From the NCBI GenBank assembly GCA_002633005.1, contig NMRA01000080.1:527291-591290 (forward strand): a DNA stretch of 64,000 nt. Direction: 5' to 3'. This document shows positions 1 to 12,204 of this stretch, piece after piece. The notes under the pieces are model-generated. The model made no database searches. It was given only the letters and a program-made list of their open reading frames with translations, and was not told where the DNA came from. The stretch comes from Phoronis australis (lineage: Eukaryota > Phoronida > Phoronidae). Every line of letters starts with the position of its first letter. Position 1 is the stretch's first letter. A program made the translations under genes and the position numbers.

Positions 1-860
1 GAGCTTGTGAAGTGAAGACAGGTGTAATGCATAGTAGATGCAAACGTAGTTCACTTCTAATGTTAAAATCAGCTGTGCTCAATGTCGTATCAAGAGGGGG
101 GGGCGGGAGGCGGATTGTGTAACCGTCCTTTGATTCATTCTCGCGGGCCCTCTCCAAGTTTTGACTGCTGCACTCCACCCCCCTTCCCTGGCGGTAATCT
201 GTCGCGACTAATTATCGTCACCCCATAATGTTTTCACGCCTCCTTGTAGTAGCGACTTCCGGAGCAAGTTCCAACCCTTTCATTGACGCTACCTGTCCAT
301 GCTCCAGTTGGTTATACGAAACCTTTAATTGAAGAATGACACCCTTTACGCATATTTCAAGTATCTGAGCCCATGATTAAGCGATCCGTGTCATTTTATA
401 ACTTTGATAAAGACCCCAGGGGTCATTTTCGCGGTGACAAAATTATTGCTACACCGTGTAAATAGAATGGGTGTCTGTGAAGTAATCGTGACGATGTTGT
501 CAGATAAGTTAAGCCCCTAAACGCAAATGAGACCGACGACCATTGTGTCAATAACCGGAAACAGTATTGTGACGAATAATACAAAACAAACATATCAACA
601 CCCCGCTGACTTAAAAAAATCTTAAACTTAATCTCTAAAGTTCTAAGTTTGTAAACAAACAGTACTATCATTAAAGTCTTTCCATTATGCTAGTAAACTA
701 ACTAACTAACTATGAACTTAATGTGTCACTTCTCCAAAGTCCTTTTACAACACAATTATCCAGTTAATGTGTCTCATAGTCCTTCAGATACTTGGGTGAG
801 TTGACCACTCGTCCACCCCGCGTTACAGTTCGCGACATTTCCGGAGACTCCACCGACGGT
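1..860. other. no gene recognised
   Basis: I see no exon, RNA gene or recognisable repeat here beyond AT-rich unique-looking sequence with a short purine/G run near 95-112. The short open frames have no family resemblance. The stretch ends against the degenerate gypsy element. Confidence 0.4.
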
Positions 861-861
861 G

Positions 862-2560
862 ATGGAGGTTCCTGAAGGCTTTCACTAACCGTTGCGCATC
901 GAACGGGCTTCGACAGGTTCGTGGTATGGACAAAATTCGTGTCTGTCGCGGCGAAGTAAGTCTTGACCGCACGCAACTGAATAAGACCTGTTGGTCAGTT
1001 GTTTATGTACTTTCGCAACTTTCCATTGTGTGCGACAAGAGTTCAAGTCCCTGACTAGAACTGGTGTTCCCTCCTTAATGGATTCAAGAGGCCTGGTATT
1101 CTTGTTGCAAGACTTAGCTACTTGTTTTCTACGCTTCTCTTTTTCTGCCCAGTTTCGTACAGATCTACTATCGATTTCAACAATGAAGGCAACGGTGCTC
1201 TCGTTTGATCTTCCCAACAACCGCTCTATGGGACTCGTTGACAAGGTAGCTGTAGGAGTATCACGATATTCTAGTACGGCCAACAGGGGATACTGAGACC
1301 TCTTCAGTAAACTTTTCGCAATTTTCAACGCCGATTCCACTTTTCCGTTAGAACGGTGGTGGTGCGGTGAGGACGAAGTATGACGGAAGCTCCACGCTTT
1401 GCTGAAATCAGCAAACTTTCTGGACGTGAACTGGGCTGCATCGACTCTTTGCAAGAAATGCGGAACTCCTAAACGCGAGAACACATGTTTCAACGTGTTC
1501 ACTGTGGTACTCTCAGTAGTATCTTCCAGTCTTTCCAACTCCAGATGATCAGAATGATAGTCCACTATCACCAAGTAATCATAGCCCGCAGGCGACATAA
1601 GATCGACTCCAACTTTAATCCATTGCTGTTGGCTAATCTGGGATTGAGTGTTGGTGTAGTTCATTTGATCAGCATCTTTGGGCTGGGGCATTTCAAGCAT
1701 GGCTTTTACCCTCTCCGAATCTGGCTTGATGCCATCTGCGCTCAATACATGCCCAATATAGGGGAATTCTTTCTTCAAGAACAAACATTTCTGTTTAGAT
1801 TAAGACCTGACTCTCGAGAGAGCAGTAGCAGTTGCTTTGAATTTCGATCATGGTCCGCAAGGTGACAACCATAAGTGAGAATGTCGTCCGCAACGACCGT
1901 TATCCTCTTTAAGCCATGTACGATTAACCTGGGTAAGTTGTCTCTAAAATTCTTAAGTTTGGGGAAGTCGAAAGACCGAAACGCATTCGCAACCACTTGT
2001 ACCTCCCGACTGGTCTTCAGAATGTGGTAAGCACCGCTGATTTGTCACTAAGACGCACTTGCAGAAATCCATCGCGAGCATTACAGAGAGAAAAATGTTT
2101 CGCTCCTGCGAGTTCAGGCAAAACATCTTCGATACAGGGCATTGTGAAATGGTTGCATTTGATTACTGAATTCAGATTTTTGGGGTCCAGGCACAAACGT
2201 ATCTTGCCGTTAGCTTTTCGGACCGGTTGGGCGTGACTTATCCACTCGGTAAGATGGTCTACTTTAGCTATAATACCACTTTCCTCGAACTCGTCGCGTT
2301 TCTTTTGAACGTCGGCTGTCATGGACAAAGGAATTTTACGAGGTTTAACCTGGACTGATCGCATCTGCTCATCTAACTGTATGTGGTATTCCCCAGGAAG
2401 CGGTCCTAGGCCGGTAAATACGTCTGAGAATTATTCCAGAACGATATCCAGGTTTTGCTGTATTAGACTGACACTTTCGCTCACTGTGATGAGACCGTAG
2501 TCGACACAATTTCACCGATAGCAAACTGGGGTGTTTGGTATTTACCAACAAACACTGAAA
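862..2560 (-). mobile_element. degenerate Ty3/gypsy retrotransposon pol remnant
   Basis: Read on the minus strand, this holds pieces of a gypsy-type polyprotein in order. A pre-RT segment (FTGLGPLPGEYHIQL) and a reverse-transcriptase palm (LDPKNLN, then DGFLQVRLSDKSAVLTTF) lie at about 2020-2430. The VVADDILTYG catalytic strand is at about 1880-1900 and the 'YIGHVLSADGIKPD' segment at about 1720-1765. An integrase core with the 'SSPHHHRSNGKVESA' block follows at about 1330-1370. RNase H and the start of the integrase are missing: the frame passes from RT directly to the integrase middle near 1660-1690. Frameshifts break the RT near 1780-2020. No LTRs were identified. The element is dead. Confidence 0.85.
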
Positions 2561-3700
2561 CTCTCGGTCGCTCCCATTACACTGTAGTGTGTAGCTTGCT
2601 GGCCCCCAACGGTTTTAGTTTCGTGTTATTGTACACTTCAATGGTATGCGGGGTTGGGATCAATGTTGGACTTCCTAATAGTATGCATAGGATAGAGTGC
2701 TAGTGGTTGCAATTGGAATTTTAACCTCGTTTTCCCCTCCCGGCACTGTATGGGCAAGTGCGCGAACCATTTGCGACCCCAGCTGTATTGCGAAACGTTT
2801 CCAGGCTTCGTCATCCGACAAGAACTGTAGTATAATAGGAGAGTTCACTTCTGAGTTTGCTGTTATCGCTACTACTTGCGCCGCCAAGTGGTGAATAAGC
2901 AGCAGTCAAGTAGGAAGCCCGAGAACAATGGAAAAAAACGCATTTTGCAGGGCAATAAGTTGCACTAATTCATCCACGAAAACTCCAGACGTGTCATTTT
3001 TTACGTTTCCTAAGGATTCAGAAATGTAAGGATTATTTGTTGTTCAATAATATGACACATTGTCTTTCATTTTGTGTGTTCTGTTCACAATTGGAAGACC
3101 AGTCGATAGCAGTCCTGATGCCGCTGTGGTCTGCTACTGCACAGGCTACGCTCTGCCTTCTGCAGATACTTTGTTGTCAATATACGTGTACTAAAATTAT
3201 GTGTGAGGGAGCATTTTTTTAATGTTTATTACGAAATCTTCAGAATACAATGAATATACATAACCCAGAAAGCGCCAAAAGGCATTAGATCTGGAATAAA
3301 AAAAATACAAAGAAGTCTATACACAATTATTATACACGAATACATAAATAAAAACTGATGTTAAGATTACAATGATACAATTACGAATGTAAATAATTCA
3401 TTTTCATACACGTATACAATTCTATCCACTCATACAAAGAGATTTAAAGTTATAAAGAAATTCTGATACTATTTCAAATAAAACCTTATTTTCATTTGGG
3501 TTGAGCTTTCAACATCCATATAAAAAATTAATTTTGTTGTACAATTGCGGAATTTCAGAATATTTGTTGTAAACGTTAAGGTATATTTCGATTGTCTGGA
3601 AAAGCTTTACCCTCTGCTTCTTGCATACCTTACAAGCAAAGAAAACATGAGGGTGTCTCCACAGGAACACAGACGCGAAATATTATTAAAATTTTTTCTA
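2561..3700. other. no gene recognised; possible extension of the gypsy remnant
   Basis: A minus-strand open stretch at 2675-2887 is roughly where gag or protease would lie upstream of RT, but no protease DTGA-type motif or zinc knuckle is visible. From 3220 to 3540 the sequence is very AT-rich with no recognisable feature. Confidence 0.25.
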
Positions 3701-3729
3701 AATTTCTCGTTGTTTAGGAATAGACCGCA

Positions 3730-4580
3730 TCATGATCTGTTTAGGGTTATTTCATGGTTGCGAGGAAGTTGGAATGGTGCCAATGGGACTGACAAGTCTT
3801 GAGTAATAGTATGCATTTTAAAGTTATTTTTGAGAGTAACGATTGAAGTGCTTTCTTTTATTTTGAATGCTAAAGAGTTCCAGTGGTCAATGCCAGTTAA
3901 TATCGTTGATCTCTTGAAGGCTTGGCTGATGGAAGATGGAATAGTGTGCATATTACTTTGTCGCAGTCCTGGTCTCGTGTTTGGTCTTTTGTAGGAGTCA
4001 AAGAGGATTTTGTTAGAGTAATTGCTTATGTTGGTTAGGACTTTGAATGCATACATAGACAGGTGAAGTTTACTAGTTGCTAGTTTGCTCCAGTTGAGAC
4101 CATTTAGAACCTTGATTGTGTTGGATGGATCCTTTGTATGCCCCTGTTATGGCTAACGTTTCTTCGTATAGTAGTCTTTCTAAATGAAGAAGTATGCCAG
4201 CGTTTGCCGATTAGTAGATTATGTCACAGTAATCTAGATGTGGAAGTACAAATACTTGAACAGAGTTTCAAGATGCATGGAGTTGAGAAGACCAGAAATA
4301 ATTCTAACTGGATTAATTAACGTTTGTACTTTATGAACAAGTTCGCGACAATGAGGAGTAAGTGTAAGCTTATGGTCTAGTAGCAAGCCAAGATGTTTGT
4401 GCGTGAATTTATTGGGAATAACTTCCACATTGAGTGATAATTCCATTGTTGGATTTGTTTGGAAATGAGTATTATGTGAGGGAGCATCAGAATGGAATAC
4501 AGTGTTATGGTAGGGATTAATTGTCTTGCTTTCTTCTTCTTACTTGTATTACACCTACTGCACAAACCAATTGTCTGCAC
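3730..4580 (-). mobile_element. LINE (non-LTR) reverse transcriptase 3' fragment
   Basis: Minus-strand translation gives the C-terminal part of a LINE-encoded protein. 'NKFTHKHLGLLLDHKLTLTPH' (4330-4420) is the 'KYLGLxLDxxLxWxxHI' thumb-side motif common to Jockey/CR1/RTE-type elements. The segment at 3740-4050 holds the terminal 'HWNSLAFKIKESTSIVTLKNNFK' block, which resembles the 'WNxLPxxIrxaxSlxxFKxxLK' end of these proteins. Frameshifts separate the two pieces, and no endonuclease or catalytic YxDD remains. It is a 5'-truncated dead copy; the clade is not resolved. Confidence 0.7.
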
Positions 4581-4599
4581 TCTGGTAACAGCCTGGCGT

Positions 4600-6540
4600 A
4601 TTCAATATTGAACACATTCAAAATTGTTGGGTGGACATGAAACGCGCAGTGAGCTGGGTGCACTTTGTAATGAAAACTTGGAAAACACCCATGATAGTAC
4701 TAGGGCATGATGGCCACCAGTCATTACAAGCAAATGTCCGGAGCTCATGCTCAAAACGAGGGCCAAATCTTAATTATCACCACCTTAGCACCTTTTTTTA
4801 ATGGTCAGGGGAACAACCGAAATTTGTGACGATGGAAGGGTCTCAACACTCGTGTGGCATACCCCACTGGTTTTTACCTGTTTACCACTCCTGGCATGTA
4901 CCCCCGTGGGAGGGGGTCAACACCCATTTAGCGTCCACCCGGTTTGCACTCCTCCCTTGTACCTCTTTGCTGGCACCTGGGGGCAACTCCCCTCTGAACT
5001 CCCAAGAGCAGTCAAGGAGATGTGAAATGTTATGAGGAACGGTAATTTGCTTTGTTAAGAACTCAAACACGAAACAAAACCATGATGGCCCTTGAAGGGA
5101 GCTCCAAGAGAATGAAAGCAAATACTCTTAAATATTTAGTAAAACACTCATTTTCATTCTCATTCGATTATAAGTGGATGTTAGTTTATGTCTCCAAATT
5201 GAAGATGGACGAGAAACGAGACGACTGGCTTCATGAAAGTAGCATCTTTGTTTGGGTCATTAGCAATATCGCAGGATTGAACCATAGAGAAACTCCATGA
5301 ATTTTGGAAATTCAATCTTCTAGTTCTTCGTACGGGCGTACATGGACACTCGTTCATTGGGTGCTCTTTCGGATATCTCTAGTAACTTGACTACACGTAT
5401 TTAGATTAAGATACCAAGTGGCTAATTTTGGGGGTCGTCCTTCTTCTGCTGACACCGGGGGACAACAACCCTCTTATTCTTCCCCTAGGTTTGCAAATGC
5501 TACATGTACATGTACGTGTGCCTGTCTTTGCAACCCGGCGTTGAGGGAAACAAATAGTAACGGAGGACACGTAAATGAAGACAAACCAACCGCTTCCTTC
5601 AACCTGAAACGCTTTATAGGGGTGTTCTTCATTTCTTAGTCACCTGTAATCTGGCAAATGGTACGATCATGGTAATTAGTCTGGTATAATGGCAACACGT
5701 TATGTCTCTGTACTTTACAGGTGTCTGGAAAATTGTTACGTTAAAGTCCTGGTCGCACGCGTTGTTAACCCTTATTGCATGGTTAGAGGATGTTATAAGG
5801 ATCCAAGAAGAACTTACCCTATAACTAATACAAGATCCGTACTCGAAAAAAAGTTTAAATGACACCCACGATTCGCACCCGAAGAACCACCGCCATTTTG
5901 AACTTGCCGCGAACCCGGAAGTACAGTTCATTCAGGAACCCAGGCTAGCCGCTAAGAAAACGCCGTCAGTGTGGATGGACGAGTGCCTGTTACCAGCTTG
6001 CAAACGCGGATAAAACAATCGACAGCACGCCTTAATTTTAATAAAATCAAAATACGGACAACTTTATGGAATTTGCTGAAAAAATGTGGCGAATAAATTT
6101 TGACAGAAATTATTTTGCTAGACTCAGGACCGCAGCCTATCGGACCCGGTGCCGATCGACACCAGACACTGGCGAACGGTAAATGCATGCGGTTGCGAGC
6201 TGTTTTGTCGAAGTAAAATGCTTAAATCATAAATGCCGAATATATTCAAAAATAGTTTCAGACACTTGCATGAAATTACGGGCTGGTTAGTCCTGTGTTA
6301 CACTGCCGCCTCGCGGCACACCTTAGCTTGCCTCAGTGCCAGCTACCAGTGAAGACTGTCGTCAAAATATAGCTTGTTAGTACATGTAGGCCTATACAGC
6401 TTTGCGCCAAGGTTACCCTTAGGACTAACTGGTCGCTGGTCACAGCGCTCGCTCAAAGGAGGTTTATTTAGAACTTGGGTACATGTACTTCTGGCGAACT
6501 GTGCAAAGTTGTTGGCTTTCAATAGAGATTTGCCCAGACT
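4600..6540. other. no gene recognised
   Basis: This is unassigned sequence. A comparatively GC-rich block at 4850-5010 contains overlapping open frames in three registers, which is more typical of base composition than of coding. Near 5500-5520 there is a short ACATGTACATGTACGTGT run. I could not place any exon. Confidence 0.3.
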
Positions 6541-6544
6541 TTGT

Positions 6545-6785
6545 ATGAGCGCACCAAGCCTAAAAGAATGGGGGGGCTGGAATTTTTGGGGATGTCTATC
6601 TTTTACTATAAGATTCACTGGGTATGTTCAGAGCTATGAATTGCACACGCTAAATTTTGGTACTTCCTGTCTTCTAGTGGAACATTGTCTTATTTTCTAC
6701 TTTTTCGGAATTCGTGCTTCTCTGACTGAGGCAGACCTTTTTCCATTTCTCCAAATAGGGGGCTCGTTCGAGCACATAAGTATGA
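6545..6785 (+). repeat. GGGGGCTCGA foldback repeat, copy 1 (degenerate)
   Basis: The left part carries a run of seven Gs followed by CTGG (about 6570) and the right part 'CCAAATAGGGGGCTCGTTCGAGC' in outline (about 6753-6775). This is the same layout as the better preserved copy at 6910-7148. It looks like a nonautonomous element and no coding capacity is evident. Confidence 0.4.
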
Positions 6786-6909
6786 CAAGTCCAATACAAA
6801 ATGTTATCATTTTTATTCATTAACCCAAAAATATTCAAACTTTTAACATAATAAGTAACTTAAAATATACAATACTTTACAACATTTAGCATTACAAACA
6901 CTATTCAAC

Positions 6910-7148
6910 CCTTCACGCACCCAGCCTTCAATATGGGGGGCTCGAATTCCCGGCGATGTCGGGCTTTTGCTAAAAAAAGAGTCGGCGGACTAAAAAAAAC
7001 GAGAGAACCACTGTGAATTGCGCGTTTGCGCTTCTTTAGTGGACTTTTGTCCCATTTTCTCCGGCTTTTTGTCTCTCGGGGGCGGACCTTTTTGCCCACT
7101 TCGCCAAATGGGGGGCTCCTTCGAGCCCCCCACCCTGGGTGCGTTCAT
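6910..7148 (+). repeat. GGGGGCTCGA foldback repeat, copy 2
   Basis: The ends are inverted: ACGCACCCAG at about 6915 and CTGGGTGCGT at about 7134-7143. Just inside them lie GGGGGGCTCGA (6934) and GGGGGGCTCC (7110). The interior has pyrimidine/purine runs. The structure is that of a short MITE. No clear target duplication could be read. Confidence 0.5.
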
Positions 7149-7199
7149 GCAACAGCAAAAGTTTCCATGTTATCAAAGTGGACTTACATATAACTATTA

Positions 7200-8130
7200 C
7201 CATGGTGACTGAATAGTGTTTCCTTACACCAGAATTTGACAAGCATGATTAAAAAAATATGAATTTGCAAGGAAGAAGAATTGGAGGCTTAAAGCTTCAC
7301 AATCCAACATAGCTTATTTCCCAAATTAAGATTATTCATATTGTTGACTTGATAACCTGAATTAAGAAGCAATAACTTACAAAACATGACTTGAAAGCAA
7401 TTGAGACTTAAAATTTAGAAAAATATGAATCTTTTTGTGACACCTAATCAAGCCTTGAACAGCAGTTGACAGTCTAACAAAAAAACATTTCAAAATTATT
7501 TCAGATACGGGAACCACATGGGCAGTTTGAGAGCAGAACTTTAACACCTGTACTTAATGGAGTCATGTTTTACTGGAAACTTCGAAGCAGTTCATTGCGG
7601 TGCGTATGGCTTGAGGGGACACTACGTTAACGATACCTTGTCACAATCAGCTGGACGATAGTTGGGCTCAGTGTTTAAAGACTGAATTTAGCCATCCCAG
7701 TGACTCTGGGACGTTACTTCATAGCCTGTACTGAGAGGGATGTACAGTAGGTCCGCTGGAGAGTCGTCTTTTCCGATTGACTCAGTCATTCACCCTTTTA
7801 CAATGATTACGCTCATACACAACATAAATGGGCATTCACTATTAAATGACGGAAGTCTTAAAGTTTTCCATCACTTGTAAGTCCGGAATCATAAGGGAAA
7901 AACTAGCACTTGATACAGTATTTTCGTATAATAGAAACGACAGAACTCAACTGGTAAGTGGTGCAGTACTTTGCAATAGGAGACATGAACACATTACACC
8001 AAGAATATTGTGTGAATGTTCAGACATTTTTAAACAATGTAGCTAAGCTAGCTAAATATGTTTCACATTTCAAAGATACAGTCAGTCTATGGTCGTATAT
8101 ACATTAACGCCAAACAAAGTTTTTGTTTTG
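7200..8130. other. no gene recognised
   Basis: AT-rich sequence beyond the 3' end of the fibronectin-III-like gene. The 3'UTR of that gene should lie in the upper part, but I found no AATAAA on the minus strand within a few hundred bases of its stop. Confidence 0.3.
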
Positions 8131-8133
8131 GCA

Positions 8134-8326
8134 CTACTCTTCGTCACTTTCGCCATGTACTTGCCGTAATCCATGACGATATCGTTTGCTTACTTTAAGT
8201 GTAAGCTCATTTAGAACTGTTGCATAAAGTCGCTCAGTGTGAAATTTAAAGCTTTCGTTAAAGCTCTTAAGGTCACTCCGTTTGATGTCGCTACAATCTT
8301 TCAAGAAACAGACGATAGCTATAAAT
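8134..8326 (-). CDS. FN3-like gene, likely last exon
   Basis: An open frame starts after a GAAG acceptor at 8327 and completes the split Ser codon left by the previous exon (TC|A). It runs 63 residues to TAG at 8134-8136 and has a coding look, including 'FKFHTERLYATVLNEL' and an acidic end 'GESDEE'. The acceptor has a poor pyrimidine tract, so this is the weakest join in the gene. Confidence 0.45.
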
Positions 8327-11300
8327 CTTCACAGATATTTCGTGCTGATGGTTTAGTACACTTTCGTACGGAAAAGTGAGATGATAGAAAAGAAAATTTT
8401 ATCCATTTGTTGGAAAAAATTACAGAATTCAAGGCACATACGAAACAAATTTCAAAGTTTTGTAATTCCCTGATGGTTTCACGGCATTTATCACGCCGAA
8501 TACTTCCTTTTTAGACAAATCAAGATATTTCAGAGTAGTAGAGACAAACGACTCTTTTGTTTCGGTCGGCTGAAGAACATTACAAGCGCCTTCACTTAGC
8601 CCCAAGCAGATTTCATACCACATCGCCACCTCGTGAACAAAGCTCAGCTGCCAATCTACGACGACTTTCTTCTCCGAGTAGGTAACAGCGGGTGAATTTC
8701 CTGAAAAATAACATCAGCGTGTACGGGTGTCTAACAACAGAGCAATACCGACTCCATTCCTTTCAAACATCATTGGTAAATGCGCAGCTTGAACTATTCG
8801 TATTATAATTGTAAATTTGTAAAGGTGGCACCATCGAAGATTTTCCTTCAAACTTTCTGGTGAATTCTTTGCGTGGACCAACCTGCGTATTTCAGTGACC
8901 TTTATTGAAACGGTCCCCAAGGCAACTTGAAGACGATCTGTTAAAATAGGCTACATACCTTTTTGTAAACAAACCAAACTTTATTAAATCAACGTTAATT
9001 AATTCAAGAGGTCATTACGTACCAGCTTAAAAATGAATAGTGTCATTAAATTGTGAACATGCAAATGAAAAACTAATTTACGAACAACCCCGGATCCTAA
9101 ATGTGCCGGAAACTATCCGAGAACTAGTTACCATTACAATCTCGCGCAAGTCTCGTCTGGCGAGACTATTTTACCGTTACCCTAATGAAACAAGGCACGG
9201 TTTTTATTCTTTGTATATTTCACTATCAAATAACTATTAAGTAATATTTATAATTACTAATGCTTTTTATATGTTGACATTTGTTTTAAGTGTATGCGTT
9301 TTCTTAATTAACGGCGCTTTATTTACAAGTTGTTTATTTTCCTGATTATACTTGTATACACATTTCTCAGGCAGGAAGTCACTAGGTAGGGCTTGCTACA
9401 AATTTAATTATTTACGATTTTAATGGACATTTTAAAATTCTTTTAAACAAAACTGCACTGAAAATAATTTAGGAACACTTGAAGTGCAAATCGTCCACGA
9501 GGAACCCGTCTGCAATTTTAAACTCGAGATGCTGATGGAAGATGGAAGACGGTGATACACATGTAGAACTGCTGTGGAAAGTCATGCAAAGAGCAACAAC
9601 TATACAAAACTATCCAAATTCCATCGATTAAGCCATTTATTACAGAAATCTTCAATTGCTTTGTAGTACTCAAGGCATTTCTTGTCTCTATAGTGCAAAT
9701 GAAGCATTTTCAAGAACGGTATACTAAAGATGTAAAGTGACGGGCACCGCCCAACAACTCTTACTGAAACCGTACCATTTGGTGTGCCATGGTTGTTATC
9801 CAAATCTATCAATAAACGATATTCAAATTGCTCACCTGTGGTTTGTGGAGGATTTCCGTCAAAGCACAAGTGTTTCGAAACTACGTTGGTTGTCACATGG
9901 CGTGCGGTTACCGCACGAACTTCAGCCGAGTAACATTCATCATGAGTTAGCGTCAGATTGCCGAGTCGAACATTGGTCAAACCACCAACATTGGTCCACG
10001 GTACAACGATTGTACTGTTGGTGACTAAACGAATCTTATACGAGACACTGTCACCGACATACTGGAATCCAGACCATCTGATATCAAGATAGTCAACATT
10101 AAAGATTGCGTTAATGCGACGGTCATAAGGGCCCGATTGCGGAAGCAAAAACATTACAGATGCTTCGTCAATGGAAGGTGGCTTAGAAACAACACGTTCT
10201 TCTCCGGAGACAACTGTGGTTGATAGCTCAGCATTGTTGGAACACCAGATGGTCGAATATATCAACTGCCCGTGAACCAGCTCCACGGATCTGGTAACGT
10301 TATACATGTCGTTACCAATGGGATCAATTGGTGATAATGGAAGGATATTACCAGAGAAAGGATGTGTGCCTGAAACAAACAATTCACGCACCATCAATTG
10401 TGTTCCTGTAACATGAACGACATTAATACATCCTTATATAAATAACCCCGGCAAATTTTGAGACAAAGCAGTCTTTTCTTAATCTTAACAGAAGACTTAC
10501 AAAATTTCCACTCTAAATATGCCAGTAAGTGCGACGAAGTCGACGCTTAAAGTCTTGCACAAACCTTAACTATCAAACACAAGACAAAGTCAAAGAGTTG
10601 CTGTCAGCATGGGGTCGTTCCATGAAGCTTCCTGTGACTTGTTTTTGTTTCTGTGTTCTCTTATTATTGAAGAAGCGACGGTCTCCTTAAAACACTGACT
10701 TACAGTACTTCATTGACCAAGACCATATTTGTATTAGTTATACGTGTAGATTTATTTTCTTAGTTATTTACTGACTTATTTAATTACGAACTTATTCCCT
10801 TACTTACTTACTTATTTACGCACTTAGTTACTGGCGTACACATTTCCTTTCGCGATTATATATGAAACATAGATTCTAGATTCAAACCATTCCATCAAAA
10901 GTCAGTGAAGCAAATGAACTCCATTGTACAACACGAAACTCAGGAAGCCTACAAACAAAAACTATTACCGATTTGGAGTTTGCACTTGTTGACACCACTT
11001 TCCAAATCCTTAGACTCCCACGACGTCTGCACCAAACTGGAATTATTCGTAACAGCTCCAAGGACAACGACGGTCAAACCAGATATCACCGGAGGAGTAT
11101 AATCTACGATTAGTTTTGAAGAACTGAAGTAAAACTGCAACCCGGCATTATTTTCAGACATTACTGAACCATAAACTGGTGTTCCATGTGGTAAGTTAAT
11201 GCTGTAAACAAACTGTTGTTGGTGGCCAAGGTTTCGAAATCGGCCGACTTGAAAACCTCCTGGAGTAGTTCCTATGCCAGCATAGTGTTCCTTAATTCCA

Positions 11301-12204
11301 CTCTCGCCATCTCGTACCAGAAAGTAAAGTTGCAGTGAATGGGGGCCCAACTGACGAAGTTGCACAACCCCATTTATTACCGTGCGTTCTTCATTCTCAC
11401 AGGTCCTTAGTGCGACGTCGATTTCGTGCACAGCGCTGTCCACATTCAGAGTGTAGTAAGACGTTTTGTTTTCTTCTATAGTGAAAACATATCGTGCAGA
11501 TGCACCTCCATCAGCTAGATCATGAAAGGATAAGTCATAATGCAGTCCAACAGAGGAAATGAATGCCTTTGGCCAGTAACTTGACGAATACACATATAGT
11601 TCGTACAATTTATGCGGATCTGTTCGAATGTTGTATGTTATGCCGGACTCGTTTTTGGTATGCGACGACACAGCATTTAAAGGCATTTCAGACCATTTGG
11701 TGCATACTGTGCCTTCAGGGGGCGTCGTATCCACAAGAAAACTGTCTGACGACACAGACTTCGACACGTGCCCAGCGGCATCACGAGCTTGGACATAAAT
11801 GTTGTACGTTGTACCGTGTTGAAGATCTAGGGAACACAGCTTAACGGAGTTCTGGAGGCCGACAGAGCGTAAACGTATTAAGTTATCGTTTTGCCCCCCA
11901 CTTCCCACTGAAATCTGGTAATCGCTTATGTGGGAATGCAGATCGTCAAATCCATTCCAGGATGCACCTATGCAGTTGGGGTCAGGAGACGCAGGTTTGC
12001 TGTGAAAGACATTTGTGTTAAACACAATTCCAGTCTCCGGAGGACTATCGTCAATCAAAACTCCATCAGATGAGGACAGCTCGTACATACCCAGGTTGTT
12101 TATCGCTTTTACTGTTGTGAAATACGTTGTACCTTGGGTTAGCTTCATCCCATACCTCGTAAAAGAAGTATCCTTCGTAGTAAATCGAGGAATTGTTGTC
12201 TCTC
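8134..12204 (-). CDS. fibronectin-III-like repeat protein, 3' portion of gene (exons joined)
   Basis: Four minus-strand exons can be joined with consistent phase: 12204-10969, 10405-9776 (or 9765), 8700-8442 and 8326-8134. The product is a chain of Ig-like/fibronectin-III-like modules. Each ends in a linker of the type 'LIDDSPPETG', 'LVDTTPPEGT', 'IVDYTPPVIS' or 'CFDGNPPQTTG', and starts with a 'SWNGFDDLHSHISDYQISVG'-type strand. Secreted or cell-surface animal proteins of this kind are common and poorly characterised. The C-terminus is 'GESDEE' before TAG at 8134-8136. The 5' end is not found: the first exon listed begins in phase 1, so at least one upstream exon is missing, lying somewhere between 12205 and the LINE. 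I see no signal peptide or membrane helix in the part recovered. The function is unknown. Confidence 0.7.
8442..8700 (-). CDS. FN3-like gene, third recovered exon
   Basis: The acceptor is TTATTTTTCAG before 8700, phase 1. The donor is GTATGT after 8442, phase 2. The translation (residues including VVVDWQLSF and MWYEICLGLSEGACNV) has the 'DWxxxxxxxxxWYExxxG' core of the module family. The reading frame would otherwise run into TGA at the end of the intronic read-through, after VSYVP. Confidence 0.65.
9776..10405 (-). CDS. FN3-like gene, second recovered exon
   Basis: The acceptor TGTTACAG precedes 10405 in phase 1 and completes a Gly codon with the previous exon. The exon continues the module begun by 'SWESKDLESGVNKCKLQIG' and ends in the linker 'CFDGNPPQTTG' plus about 25 residues. 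Two donors are possible. GTACGG at 9775 keeps phase 1 and joins directly to the exon at 8700. The stronger-looking GTAAGA at 9764 leaves phase 0 and would require one more unseen exon. I prefer the first because the joined module then has a normal length. Confidence 0.65.
10969..12204 (-). CDS. FN3-like gene, large internal exon
   Basis: This exon of 1236 nt has phase 1 at both ends, the usual phase for exons carrying whole extracellular modules. The acceptor is TATTTTAG before 12204 and the donor is G|GTAATAG after 10969. It encodes about 2.5 to 3 modules with several Cys residues and N-glycosylation sequons (for example NKTS, NNSS). Three 'xVDxTPP' linkers are visible. It is open through its whole length, which strongly supports coding. 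Confidence 0.8.

Noticed and set aside
4801-5121. Overlapping open frames in a GC-rich block
   Set aside because: Three overlapping registers on two strands with Pro/Cys/Thr-biased content and no splice or start context; compositional.
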